A DNA stretch of 64,000 bases from the NCBI GenBank assembly GCA_944325345.1, contig CALUZV010000007.1:1-64000 (forward strand), given 5' to 3'. Positions 45,559 through 53,523 of this stretch are shown one piece after another. Below the pieces are notes generated by a model. The model was not told where the DNA came from. It searched no databases and worked only from the letters and a program-made list of their open reading frames with translations. Source of the stretch: an uncultured Parabacteroides sp. GTDB taxonomy: Bacteria; Bacteroidota; Bacteroidia; Bacteroidales; Tannerellaceae. Position 1 is the stretch's first letter; the number at the start of each line of letters is the position of its first letter. A program made the position numbers and the translations under genes.

Positions 45559-46626
45559 ATGACAATAAAAGAAACAAAGCAAGCCCTCTTCCGGAGGCTA
45601 ACGATACGCAATCTCACCTTGAACGTAGTCTGCATCCTCATCGTCCTCTTCGGCATCTCTTGGACGGTGCACTACTTCTGGCGTTACTTAGACTATGAGA
45701 TTACCAATGATGCCTACGTGGACCAGTACATCGCCCCCATCAACATCCGTGTCGCCGGCTATATTCAGGATGTCCGTTTCCGGGAGCATCAGTATGTCCA
45801 CAAGGGCGATACGCTTCTCCTCTTAGACGACCGTGAGTACAAGATACGTGTCAAGGAGGCCGAGGCTGCCCTTCTCGACGCGGAGGGCTCGAAAGACGTA
45901 CTTCACTCCGGCATACAAACGACGCAAGCCAACATCGCCGTCCAGGAAGCGAACATCGCCGAAGCCAAAGCTCGCCTCTGGCAAAGCGAACAGGACTACC
46001 ACCGCTACGCCCGCCTCTTGCAAGACGAATCCGTCGCACCTCAGCAGTTCGAACAGGTCAAGGCGACCTTCGAAGCTGCCCAAGCTCGCTACGACGCACT
46101 CGTCCAGCAGCGCGAGGCTGTCGTCTCGCAACACACCGAGGCAACTAAGCGCCAAACCTCGGCCGACGCGAACATCTTGCGTCAGGAAGCCGCCCTCGAC
46201 ATCGCCCGCCTCAACCTCAGTTATACTGTTATCACCGCTCCGTATGACGGTTACATGGGTCGGCGCACGTTAGAGCCCGGACAGTACGTCTCGGCCGGAC
46301 AGACGCTCTCGTATATCGTCCGCAGCCGCGATAAGTGGATTACGGCCAACTACCGCGAGACGCAGATTGCGAACATCTATATTGGGCAGGAGGTACGTAT
46401 CCGCGTCGATGCCATCGAGGGGCGCACCTTCACCGGCCGTGTCTCCGCTATCTCGGAGGCCACAGGTTCCAAGTACTCCTTGGTTCCGACGGACAATTCG
46501 GCCGGCAACTTCGTCAAAGTTCAGCAGCGCATACCTGTCCGCATCGACCTCGTCGATGTGAGCGATGAGGACATGGCACAGCTCCGCGCCGGCATGATGG
46601 TGATTACCGAAGCATTAAAGCGATAA
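45559..46626 (+). CDS. HlyD/EmrA-family periplasmic adaptor
   Basis: A 355-residue membrane fusion protein. One N-terminal membrane segment (about 20-40) precedes a split biotinyl/lipoyl domain (INIRVAGYIQDVRFREHQYVHKGD, given here for the first half), a long coiled-coil hairpin (about 80-200) and the second half with ITAPYDGYMGRRTLEPGQYV (about 217-236). It joins the inner-membrane pump to TolC. 3 nt separate it from the MFS gene. Confidence 0.93.
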   Translation: MTIKETKQALFRRLTIRNLTLNVVCILIVLFGISWTVHYFWRYLDYEITNDAYVDQYIAPINIRVAGYIQDVRFREHQYVHKGDTLLLLDDREYKIRVKEAEAALLDAEGSKDVLHSGIQTTQANIAVQEANIAEAKARLWQSEQDYHRYARLLQDESVAPQQFEQVKATFEAAQARYDALVQQREAVVSQHTEATKRQTSADANILRQEAALDIARLNLSYTVITAPYDGYMGRRTLEPGQYVSAGQTLSYIVRSRDKWITANYRETQIANIYIGQEVRIRVDAIEGRTFTGRVSAISEATGSKYSLVPTDNSAGNFVKVQQRIPVRIDLVDVSDEDMAQLRAGMMVITEALKR

Positions 46627-46629
46627 GCC

Positions 46630-47814
46630 GTGGGTATGGTGAATCTAAATCTCCCCCTCCGCCCGTGGGTCCCCCAGTGGTTGGGCGCACTGACCCTCTT
46701 CCTTATCTTTATCCCAACCGCCATGCTCAACGGAGCCTACACGGGCAGTATGCTCGAGGTATCCAGCTCGCTTGGCGTCTTCAGCGAGGACATCTCAATG
46801 GGATACTACGCTACGTCTGTCGGTATGGCAGTCGCCTACCCCGTAGTCCGCAAGGTTCTCGATTCAGTCCCTCCGAAGTCCTTGCTTCTGGGAGACCTTC
46901 CCCTGCAAGCACTGCTCAGTTACTTCTGCACTTACTCCAACAACATTGACATCATCATCGTATGCAGCTTCTTTATTGGGTTGCTCAAAGCTTTTGTGAT
47001 GCTTTGGTGTATCATTCACCTCCAACCGCTGTTCAGCCCCGGCAATGTGCGAAGCGAATTTTACGCCTACTTCTTCCCCCTGGTCTTCGCCATGGGCCAG
47101 CTGAGCATGGCACTTACGGCCCAGTTAGCTTACTACTACGACTGGCGCTACATGTACTATCTGATGATGTTAGGCATCCTCGTCGCCATCCTCTTCATCC
47201 TCGTGTGTTTCCGATACGCCCGAGTGCCTGCCCGCTTCCCACTCGGGGAGTTCGACTTCCGCAGCATGCTCGTCATCTCGACGGCGATGTTGATGCTTCT
47301 CTACGTCTTTACTTACGGCCGCGTCCTCGACTACCTCTACATGTTCCTCACCCTGTTCTTCAGCTCTGCGAGCACCCTGACGACCACCTACCTCACATCC
47401 GTCCTCTCGGTCGATAGCGTCCATACCAACAGCCTCAGCCTCTACCTCATTCCCGGCTTTGCCGTCGGCGGCTTCGCATGTTTCTGGTGGTTTCGTTGGC
47501 AGCGTTGGCGGTTCCGCTTTCTCATCGCAGGGGGGATGGCGTGCTATGCTCTGTACTTCGCAATCCTCTACTTCGGCGTCTCCCCCGCGAGCACCTACGA
47601 GATGCTTTACTTCCCGATGTTCCTCCGCGGCCTGGGAATGATGATACTGGTCATCGCCTTTGGTGTCTTCGTCGTAGAGGAGATCGAGCCCAAGCTCATG
47701 CTTACCAACGCGTTCTTTGTCATCTCCGTACGTTTCACGGCGTTGAAACGCCGTGCTAAACATAAAAGGTTCAGAGGATTGATGATGCCATGTTGGGGCA
47801 TGGCCTATGTTTAG
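46630..47814 (+). CDS. EmrB-like MFS exporter, 3' end replaced by a repeat (probable pseudogene)
   Basis: A drug:H+ antiporter-2-like transporter of 394 codons. Family members in this phylum are about 520 residues. The native sequence stops at about codon 367 (NAFFVISV); the remaining codons, RFTALKRRAKHKRFRG... to the TAG, are encoded by a REP-like hairpin (47736-47755) and its neighbours. The last two membrane segments and the tail are therefore missing. Between VLDY and LYMFLT (about codon 237) a further 60 or so residues of the usual family layout seem absent. The start is GTG 46630 or ATG 46636. Function is doubtful. Confidence 0.75.
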   Translation: MGMVNLNLPLRPWVPQWLGALTLFLIFIPTAMLNGAYTGSMLEVSSSLGVFSEDISMGYYATSVGMAVAYPVVRKVLDSVPPKSLLLGDLPLQALLSYFCTYSNNIDIIIVCSFFIGLLKAFVMLWCIIHLQPLFSPGNVRSEFYAYFFPLVFAMGQLSMALTAQLAYYYDWRYMYYLMMLGILVAILFILVCFRYARVPARFPLGEFDFRSMLVISTAMLMLLYVFTYGRVLDYLYMFLTLFFSSASTLTTTYLTSVLSVDSVHTNSLSLYLIPGFAVGGFACFWWFRWQRWRFRFLIAGGMACYALYFAILYFGVSPASTYEMLYFPMFLRGLGMMILVIAFGVFVVEEIEPKLMLTNAFFVISVRFTALKRRAKHKRFRGLMMPCWGMAYV

Positions 47815-47883
47815 CCCCGGGTTTTAACCCGGGGATCAGGAAATCTCCCCCCAATAAATAGCCCCGGGTTGAAACCCGGGGCG
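47731..47883. repeat. REP-like hairpin cluster at the end of the MFS gene
   Basis: Contains, in reverse orientation, ATGTTTAG + CACGGCGTT/AACGCCGTG (47736-47763). Forward elements are ATGTTTAG + CCCCGGGTT/AACCCGGGG (about 47807-47834) and ATAAATAG + CCCCGGGTT/AACCCGGGG (about 47855-47882). A further palindrome GCCATG/CATGGC lies at 47787-47804. It is the same family as clusters at 1.9-2.1 kb and 60.3-60.4 kb. Confidence 0.8.
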
Positions 47884-47900
47884 TTAGAAGGTCAAACGCA

Positions 47901-48015
47901 ACGAAAGGTATAGTTCGTTAACGACGAAAGGTATAGTTCGTCGGCAACGAAAAGCATAGTTCGTCGATAACGAAAGGTATAGTTCATCGACGACGAAAGG
48001 TATAGTTCGTCGCAT
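47901..48015. repeat. Tandem array, 23-bp period (array E)
   Basis: Five copies of ACGAAAGGTATAGTTCGTCG with ACGAAA anchors at 47901, 47924, 47947, 47970 and 47993, exactly 23 bp apart. Ends of units are complementary (ACGAA/TTCGT). It fills the gap between the convergent MFS and DUF4469 genes. Confidence 0.88.
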
Positions 48016-48029
48016 CTGTTCTTATAAGG

Positions 48030-48767
48030 TTAATCAACCTCAACTTCCCACTCGTATTCACCCGAGGCGGGTTCTTTTAACAAAATATTGGTATTTCCAC
48101 TCATTTGTGTAACCACCCGCACCAACCATGTTCCGGATACAACTTCTGGTGGAAGCTTGAATTGCATTTGTTTAGGCATATTCGGGTAGATCTGGTCAGG
48201 CGTGATGTGCACCTCAACATTTTCATCCTCCACACTTCGGAAATAAACCCCTACAGAGCTATCCTCCCCCTTGACGGCCATGCGCAACCCCTTGAGCAAC
48301 ACCATACAGCCTGGCGTTAGTTTTCCTTCTTCACCCACTGTGGGGTCCACGACAGACTGGATGACAGGACCGCTGAGGCCGGGCTGTTGGTAGGGCGTTA
48401 CCCGCAGCCCACTGACCGCCTCGCGTGCCGCCTTCCCCGCACGCAGGTTCACCCCAACCGTCAAGCGTCCAGGGTCTAACGTGTGGCCGAGGTCGTTGGC
48501 GAAGACCTTGCCTCGGAGCGAGAGAGATGCCCGGAAGAAGGGCGTTACGACGTTGTAGCCCTCGGCCACGGCGCGGGCACATTCCTCGAGGAAGAGTGTT
48601 ACGAAGGCCTCGCCATTGACGTTGAGGGTGGCGATACCGCGCGCCTCGAGTCGGCGGATGATGTCCGGGGTCGTCAGCGTGCCCCGCGTGTCCGCCGTGA
48701 GGTAAAATTCGTTGGCACCCTCGGCGGCCAGAACATTAGGGTGCGCGACAGCATTAATATTCGTCAT
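48030..48767 (-). CDS. HU-like DNA-binding / DUF4469 domain protein, copy 3
   Basis: A 245-residue member of the same two-domain family as 2503-3291 and 17708-18436, but more diverged. The N-terminal half starts with NEFYLTADTRGTLTTPDIIRRL; the C-terminal half has DSSVGVYFRSVEDENVEVH and the GTWLVRVVTQ strand. The ORF extends upstream to 48887, but the ATG at 48767 follows a -7 box (48811-48818) and gives the expected N-terminus. It is divergent from menB with a 137-bp shared upstream region. Not next to surface polysaccharide genes, unlike the other two. Confidence 0.8.
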   Translation of the reverse strand: MTNINAVAHPNVLAAEGANEFYLTADTRGTLTTPDIIRRLEARGIATLNVNGEAFVTLFLEECARAVAEGYNVVTPFFRASLSLRGKVFANDLGHTLDPGRLTVGVNLRAGKAAREAVSGLRVTPYQQPGLSGPVIQSVVDPTVGEEGKLTPGCMVLLKGLRMAVKGEDSSVGVYFRSVEDENVEVHITPDQIYPNMPKQMQFKLPPEVVSGTWLVRVVTQMSGNTNILLKEPASGEYEWEVEVD

Positions 48768-48810
48768 AAAGATTTCAAACTTAAAAGGAAACTGTGGCAA
48801 AGCGCCGGGG

Positions 48811-48868
48811 CAAAGATAGGAAAAGGCGGGGAGACGGGCAAAGATTGGGAAATAAGGTGTAACTTTGC
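48811..48868. promoter_or_regulatory. Divergent promoter boxes for DUF4469 copy 3 and menB
   Basis: Minus-strand TATCTTTG (48818 to 48811) serves the DUF4469 gene, 44 nt before its start. Plus-strand TAACTTTG (48861-48868) serves menB, 37 nt before its start. Both match TAnnTTTG. Confidence 0.65.
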
Positions 48869-48904
48869 GTCCCGTAAACATGAACATTTTTAATCCATAC
48901 AGCT

Positions 48905-49729
48905 ATGCCAACACAACGTACATGGCTACCCCTCAAGGAATACTCCGAGATACTCTTCGAGATGTTCGAGGGTATAGCCAAGATAACTATTAACCGCGAA
49001 CGCTATCGCAACGCCTTCACACCGACTACTGTCTCCGAAATAAGCGACGCCCTACGCGAGTGCCGCGAACGGTCTGACATCCGCGTCGTGGTCCTCACCG
49101 GCGCCGGGGATAAGGCCTTCTGCTCCGGCGGCGACATGCACGTCAAGGGCCGGGGTGGGTACGTCGGAGACGACGGGGTGCCGCGCCTCAACGTGCTCGA
49201 AGTACAGAAACAGATACGCTCGCTTCCGAAGCCCGTTATCGCTATGGTCAATGGGTATGCGATTGGCGGGGGACACGTCCTGCACGTCGTATGCGACCTC
49301 ACGATAGCTTCGGAGAATGCACGCTTCGGACAGACCGGGCCGCGCGTGGGGAGCTTCGACGCTGGCTTCGGCTCATCTTATCTGGCGAGATGCGTCGGAC
49401 AGAAAAGGGCACGCGAGATTTGGTTCCTTTGTCGGCAATACACAGCCCAGGAGGCATTGGAGATGGGGCTGGTTAATAAGGTCGTCCCACTCGAGCGCCT
49501 CGAAGACGAAGTGGTGGAGTGGGCACAGACGATGATGCAGCACAGTCCGCTCGCCCTACGCCTAATCAAAGCCGGGCTGAACGCCGAACTTGACGGGCAG
49601 GCAGGTATTCAGGAGCTGGCGGGCGACGCGACCATGCTCTATTACTTCACCGACGAGGCTCAGGAAGGGGGACGGGCGTTCCTCGAGAAGCGGAAGCCCC
49701 GCTTCGGCGATTCGCCCATCTTGCCGTAA
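48905..49729 (+). CDS. menB: 1,4-Dihydroxy-2-naphthoyl-CoA synthase
   Basis: A crotonase-fold enzyme of 274 residues that closes the second ring in menaquinone synthesis. The [14 protein letters not shown] start (about 26-39), the oxyanion and active-site blocks [13 protein letters not shown] (about 66-78) and [19 protein letters not shown] (about 140-158) are characteristic. It is the first gene of a menB-menC-menE run with its own promoter. menF, menD and menH are not in this window. Menaquinone is the anaerobic respiratory quinone of this group. Confidence 0.97.
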   Translation: MPTQRTWLPLKEYSEILFEMFEGIAKITINRERYRNAFTPTTVSEISDALRECRERSDIRVVVLTGAGDKAFCSGGDMHVKGRGGYVGDDGVPRLNVLEVQKQIRSLPKPVIAMVNGYAIGGGHVLHVVCDLTIASENARFGQTGPRVGSFDAGFGSSYLARCVGQKRAREIWFLCRQYTAQEALEMGLVNKVVPLERLEDEVVEWAQTMMQHSPLALRLIKAGLNAELDGQAGIQELAGDATMLYYFTDEAQEGGRAFLEKRKPRFGDSPILP

Positions 49730-49742
49730 TTCATCATCTGAT

Positions 49743-50795
49743 ATGGACACAACAGTTTTCCCAAGCAATACACTAAGACTGACCTTTGCCCCCCACGTCC
49801 TCCACTTCAAGCGCCCGGCTGGGACATCGCGAGGCGTGTACCTCGACCGCCGTCTCTGGCTCATCACGGCTGAAGACACGCGGACGGGTAGGGTGGGGGA
49901 AGGCGAATGCGCTCCGCTGCCTAACCTGAGTTGCGACGACCTGCCCGACTACGAAGCTATCCTCGAACGAGCTTGTCGCCGGGTGGAGGCCGAGGGCTGC
50001 ATCCCGTATGAGGACTTGCGGGCGTATCCGTCCATCCTCTTCGGGCTGGAGACGGCGTTCTTGCACCTCGCCTCGGGTTCGCCCGCCTTCTGGGATACGC
50101 CTTTCTCACGCGGCGAAGCAGGCATTCCCATCAACGGACTTATCTGGATGGGAAGTTACGAGGATATGTTTGCCCAGATACAAAGGAAGATGGAGGCGGG
50201 GTTCCGCTGTATCAAACTCAAAATCGGGGCTATCGACTTCGACGAGGAGCTCGCCCTCTTGCGATACATCCGAGAGCGTGTCCCCGCCCGAGACGTAGAG
50301 CTGAGGGTGGACGCTAACGGAGCATTCTCGCCCCGAGACGCTCAGTACAAGCTGGAACAGCTTTCCGCCTTGGACCTCCACTCCATCGAACAACCCATCC
50401 GCGCAGGGCAGTGGGAGGAGATGGCTCGCCTCTGCGCCTCGTCGCCCCTCGACATCGCACTTGACGAAGAGCTAATCGGGGTGAACGACCCGGCCGAGAA
50501 GCAGCGGTTGCTCGACACCATCCGTCCGCGTTACATCATCCTAAAGCCGTCGCTGCACGGAGGTCTCGCGGGAGCCTCGGAGTGGATTCGGCTGGCGGAA
50601 GAGCGGGGGATAGGTTGGTGGGTAACCTCGGCTTTGGAGTCCAATATCGGACTCAACGCCATCGCGCAATGGTGCGCCACACTCGGGAACCCCATGCCGC
50701 AAGGGCTGGGCACCGGGGCACTCTATACCGAGAACTTCCCCCGGCCTTTGGCGGTAAGGCGGGATTGCCTATGGTTTGACCCTATACATATATAA
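49743..50795 (+). CDS. menC: o-Succinylbenzoate synthase
   Basis: An enolase-superfamily dehydratase of 350 residues. The catalytic Lys is in CIKLKIGA (about 156-163), the metal ligands are in RVDANGAF (about 186-193), SIEQPI (about 214-219) and ALDEEL (about 239-244), and the second Lys is in IILKPSL (about 262-268). It converts SHCHC to o-succinylbenzoate. The ATG at 49743 is the natural start; the longer ORF from 49590 runs inside menB in another frame. 13 nt after menB and 1 nt before menE. Confidence 0.95.
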   Translation: MDTTVFPSNTLRLTFAPHVLHFKRPAGTSRGVYLDRRLWLITAEDTRTGRVGEGECAPLPNLSCDDLPDYEAILERACRRVEAEGCIPYEDLRAYPSILFGLETAFLHLASGSPAFWDTPFSRGEAGIPINGLIWMGSYEDMFAQIQRKMEAGFRCIKLKIGAIDFDEELALLRYIRERVPARDVELRVDANGAFSPRDAQYKLEQLSALDLHSIEQPIRAGQWEEMARLCASSPLDIALDEELIGVNDPAEKQRLLDTIRPRYIILKPSLHGGLAGASEWIRLAEERGIGWWVTSALESNIGLNAIAQWCATLGNPMPQGLGTGALYTENFPRPLAVRRDCLWFDPIHI

Positions 50796-50796
50796 T

Positions 50797-51873
50797 ATGG
50801 TAAGCAGAGACGAACAGACCTTCCTTTTAGAGGGGAAAAGATATGGCAAGGCGAACCTTGCCGAGCTGGAGAGATTGGCCGAACGGAGAGGCCCGTTTTG
50901 GCAAGACCTTTGTGCCTTCCTCGCCGAGTGGTACGCGGAAAGCCCGACTGTCCTCGTCCATACATCTGGCTCCACCGGAACTCCGAAGCCTTTCCTGGCC
51001 AAGAAGGAGCAGATGGAGAATAGCGCGCGACTGACTTGCGATGTCTTAGGTCTGGAGGCGGGCGACCGCGCCCTTCTCTGTATGCCCCTGCGCTACATAG
51101 CGGGTAAGATGGTCGTAGTAAGGGCGCTCGTACGCGGTTTGGAACTCGTGTTGCGCGAGCCGAGCGGGCACCCTTTTGCCACCGACCTTCCCACGTTGAA
51201 GTTTGCCGCCCTCGTACCTCTGCAAGTCTATGATACCCTCCGCGTCCCCGCCGAGGCGGAAAGGTTGGCGCGAACCACCTGCCTGATAATCGGAGGCGGA
51301 AGCATAGACCCCGAACTGGAGCAGGCGCTCGCCACGCTCCCCGTCAAAGCCTACTCTACCTACGGCATGACCGAGACCCTCTCGCACATCGCCCTCCGGA
51401 GGTTGAACGGGGCGGAAGCCTCGCCGTGGTACCGGCCATTCCCGACGGTCAGCCTCCGTCTTTCGGGCGAAGGGACGCTCATCATCCGGGCACCACAGGT
51501 CGCTGATGCCGAGCTGCTCACCAACGACGTGGCGGAACTACGGCCCGACGGATGTTTCCGCATCCTCGGACGCAAGGACAACACCATCAACACCGGCGGC
51601 ATCAAAGTACAGGCGGAGGCACTCGAGGAGGAGCTGCGGCCCATCATTCCCGTGCCCTTCGCCATCACCTCCGTACCCGACCCGAAGTTTGGCGAGGCTA
51701 TTGTCCTCCTCGTAGAGTCCACCCCGCTCGAGCCCATCCGCCACTACATAGCCGACCACCTGGAAGCCTACAAACGTCCGAAGCGGATACTTCAAGTCGA
51801 ACAAATACCGAAGACGGAGACGGGGAAGGTGAGAAGGGCGGGGTGCCGGGAGTTGGCGATTAAAAATAGTTGA
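50797..51873 (+). CDS. menE: o-Succinylbenzoate-CoA ligase
   Basis: An AMP-forming acyl-CoA ligase of 358 residues, shorter than most because the N-terminal part of the adenylation domain is trimmed, a common form in Bacteroidetes. The P-loop-like VHTSGSTGTPKPF (about 55-67), STYGMTETLS (about 194-203), GRKDNTINTGGIKV (about 263-276) and the final IPKTETGKVRR lysine motif are all intact. An in-frame ATG at 50776 lies within menC and is not preferred. It completes the menBCE block. Confidence 0.95.
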   Translation: MVSRDEQTFLLEGKRYGKANLAELERLAERRGPFWQDLCAFLAEWYAESPTVLVHTSGSTGTPKPFLAKKEQMENSARLTCDVLGLEAGDRALLCMPLRYIAGKMVVVRALVRGLELVLREPSGHPFATDLPTLKFAALVPLQVYDTLRVPAEAERLARTTCLIIGGGSIDPELEQALATLPVKAYSTYGMTETLSHIALRRLNGAEASPWYRPFPTVSLRLSGEGTLIIRAPQVADAELLTNDVAELRPDGCFRILGRKDNTINTGGIKVQAEALEEELRPIIPVPFAITSVPDPKFGEAIVLLVESTPLEPIRHYIADHLEAYKRPKRILQVEQIPKTETGKVRRAGCRELAIKNS

Positions 51874-51914
51874 GGTATAAATCACAACATTGTCAAACCC
51901 TAAAGATTAATCTT

Positions 51915-52016
51915 ATGGAACTGTTAATCTTTTTATCCGTGTGGGCCGGTATAGCGGTTATTGCAGGTACATGGGCCGCCATCCAGCTATACAAGCAGAG
52001 CAAGGAGCAGAAGTGA
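51915..52016 (+). CDS. Small single-span membrane protein (33 residues)
   Basis: MELLIFLSVWAGIAVIAGTW followed by a short basic tail (YKQSKEQK). One membrane helix with an inside-positive C-terminus. The ORF is short, but hydrophobic amino-acid content and a tidy charged end argue for a real small protein. It follows menE by 41 nt and precedes a 23-bp repeat array. No family recognised. Confidence 0.45.
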   Translation: MELLIFLSVWAGIAVIAGTWAAIQLYKQSKEQK

Positions 52017-52041
52017 GAAGCTTCTGCGATATGAAGTGAAT

Positions 52042-52153
52042 ACTAAAAAGACTTTTTAGTTACTACTAAAGAGTCTTTTTAGTTCCCACTAAAGACTCTC
52101 TTTAGTTATAACTAAACAGGTGCTTTAGTTACCACTAAAAAGAGCCTTTAGTG
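52042..52153. repeat. Palindromic tandem array, 23-bp period (array F)
   Basis: Five units of ACTAAAGAGTCTTTTTAGT type; ACTAAA anchors at 52042, 52065, 52088, 52111 and 52134 are exactly 23 bp apart. Each unit is self-complementary (ACTAAA/TTTAGT). It fills the gap between the convergent small ORF and pyrC and could act as a two-way terminator. Confidence 0.88.
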
Positions 52154-52175
52154 AGAAGCTGTGGGTGGGCAGGCT

Positions 52176-53516
52176 TTAGACGATGAATCTCAGCTCCCGA
52201 CCGCGTACATTATCCTGTACTTCTCCGTCGGAATAAGCCAACTCGCCGTTTACAAACGTCTTCCACACCGCATGATGGAACGTATAACCTTCGAAGGGCG
52301 ACCAACCGCACTTGGAGAGGATGTTGTCCTTAGACACCGTCCATCGCGCCGTCGGATCTATTAAGACCAGATCGGCAAAGTAACCCGGGCGGATGTAGCC
52401 ACGGCGGTCGATATGGAAGAGGTCAGCCGGGCGGTGCGCCATCTTTTCGACGACCTTCTCGTAAGTGAAGATGCCCTGCTCTGCCATCCGCAGCATCGCT
52501 ACCAACGAATGCTGCACGAGCGGGCCGCCGGAGGCCGCTTTCAGGCAACTTCCTTCCTTCTCAGCCGGGAGGTGCGGGGCGTGGTCGGTGGCCACGATGT
52601 CTATCTTGTTGTTATTTACTGCCTCGCGCAGAGCTTCCCGGTCGGCGGCCGTCTTGATGGATGGGTTCCACTTGATGCGGTTGCCGAAGCGGGCGTAGTC
52701 ATCGTCGGAGAACCAGAGATGGTGGACGCACACTTCGCCGGTGATTTGCTTCTCGGCAAGGGGAAGGTCGCCGTCAAGGAGCGTTGTCTCCTTCGCGGTC
52801 GAGAGGTGGAGGATGTGGAGGCGGGCTCCAGTCTTCATGGCGAGCGCCACAGCCTCGGCGGAGCAGGCGTAACAAGCCTCCTCACTGCGTATCTTGCTGT
52901 GGAACGAGATGTCGAGGTCGTCGCCGTAGAGCTGGACGTAATGCGCCTTGTTACGTTGGATGATGTCTTCCTTTTCGGCGTGAACTGCGATGAGCATCCC
53001 GCTCTCGGAGAAGATACGCTCCAGTGTCTCTTTGTTATCAATCAACATATTGCCCGTAGAAGAACCGAGGAATAGCTTGAGGCCGGGGACACGCGAGCGG
53101 TCGAGGCGGCCTATCGCCTCCAGGTTGTCGTTTGTCCCCCCAAAGAAAAAGGAATAGTTAGCCCGGGAGGTCTCGGCAGCCCGCGCGAACTTCCAGTCGA
53201 GAGCCTCGAGCGTAGTTGTCTGCGGCTTTGTGTTAGGCATATCCATGAACGACGTTACCCCACCGGCGACGGCGGCGCGGCTCTCTGAGGCGATGTCAGC
53301 TTTGTGCGTGAGACCCGGTTCGCGGAAGTGCACTTGGTCGTCGATGCACCCGGGGAGGAGCCATTTGCCGGAAGCGTCGATGACTTCAGCCTCCAAGCTG
53401 GGGACGGATGAACCCTCCGATACGGTCGCAATCTTGTCCCCCTCAATGAGGACAGAACCCGGGAAGGTCCTGCCCTCGTTGATTATCATAGCGTTCTTAA
53501 TCAGTATCCGTTTCAT
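52176..53516 (-). CDS. pyrC: Dihydroorotase
   Basis: A class I amidohydrolase of 446 residues that closes carbamoyl-aspartate to dihydroorotate. The metal region is [10 protein letters not shown] (about 58-67): the usual first His of HxH is Gln here, a form also known in Bacteroidales dihydroorotases. Further ligands are in AVHAEKED (about 175-182), [10 protein letters not shown] (about 231-240) and VATDHAPH (about 305-312), and the C-terminal RPADLFHID block is typical. It starts 7 nt after the peptidase gene and is probably co-transcribed with it. Allantoinase is the main alternative. Confidence 0.92.
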   Translation of the reverse strand: MKRILIKNAMIINEGRTFPGSVLIEGDKIATVSEGSSVPSLEAEVIDASGKWLLPGCIDDQVHFREPGLTHKADIASESRAAVAGGVTSFMDMPNTKPQTTTLEALDWKFARAAETSRANYSFFFGGTNDNLEAIGRLDRSRVPGLKLFLGSSTGNMLIDNKETLERIFSESGMLIAVHAEKEDIIQRNKAHYVQLYGDDLDISFHSKIRSEEACYACSAEAVALAMKTGARLHILHLSTAKETTLLDGDLPLAEKQITGEVCVHHLWFSDDDYARFGNRIKWNPSIKTAADREALREAVNNNKIDIVATDHAPHLPAEKEGSCLKAASGGPLVQHSLVAMLRMAEQGIFTYEKVVEKMAHRPADLFHIDRRGYIRPGYFADLVLIDPTARWTVSKDNILSKCGWSPFEGYTFHHAVWKTFVNGELAYSDGEVQDNVRGRELRFIV

Positions 53517-53523
53517 ACGCTTT

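Noticed and set aside
48768..48887. Upstream start of DUF4469 copy 3 at 48887
   Set aside because: The extra 40 codons span the promoter boxes and do not resemble the family N-terminus.
49590..49742. Extended start of menC within menB
   Set aside because: The added residues are an out-of-frame reading of menB; the ATG at 49743 gives the expected N-terminus.
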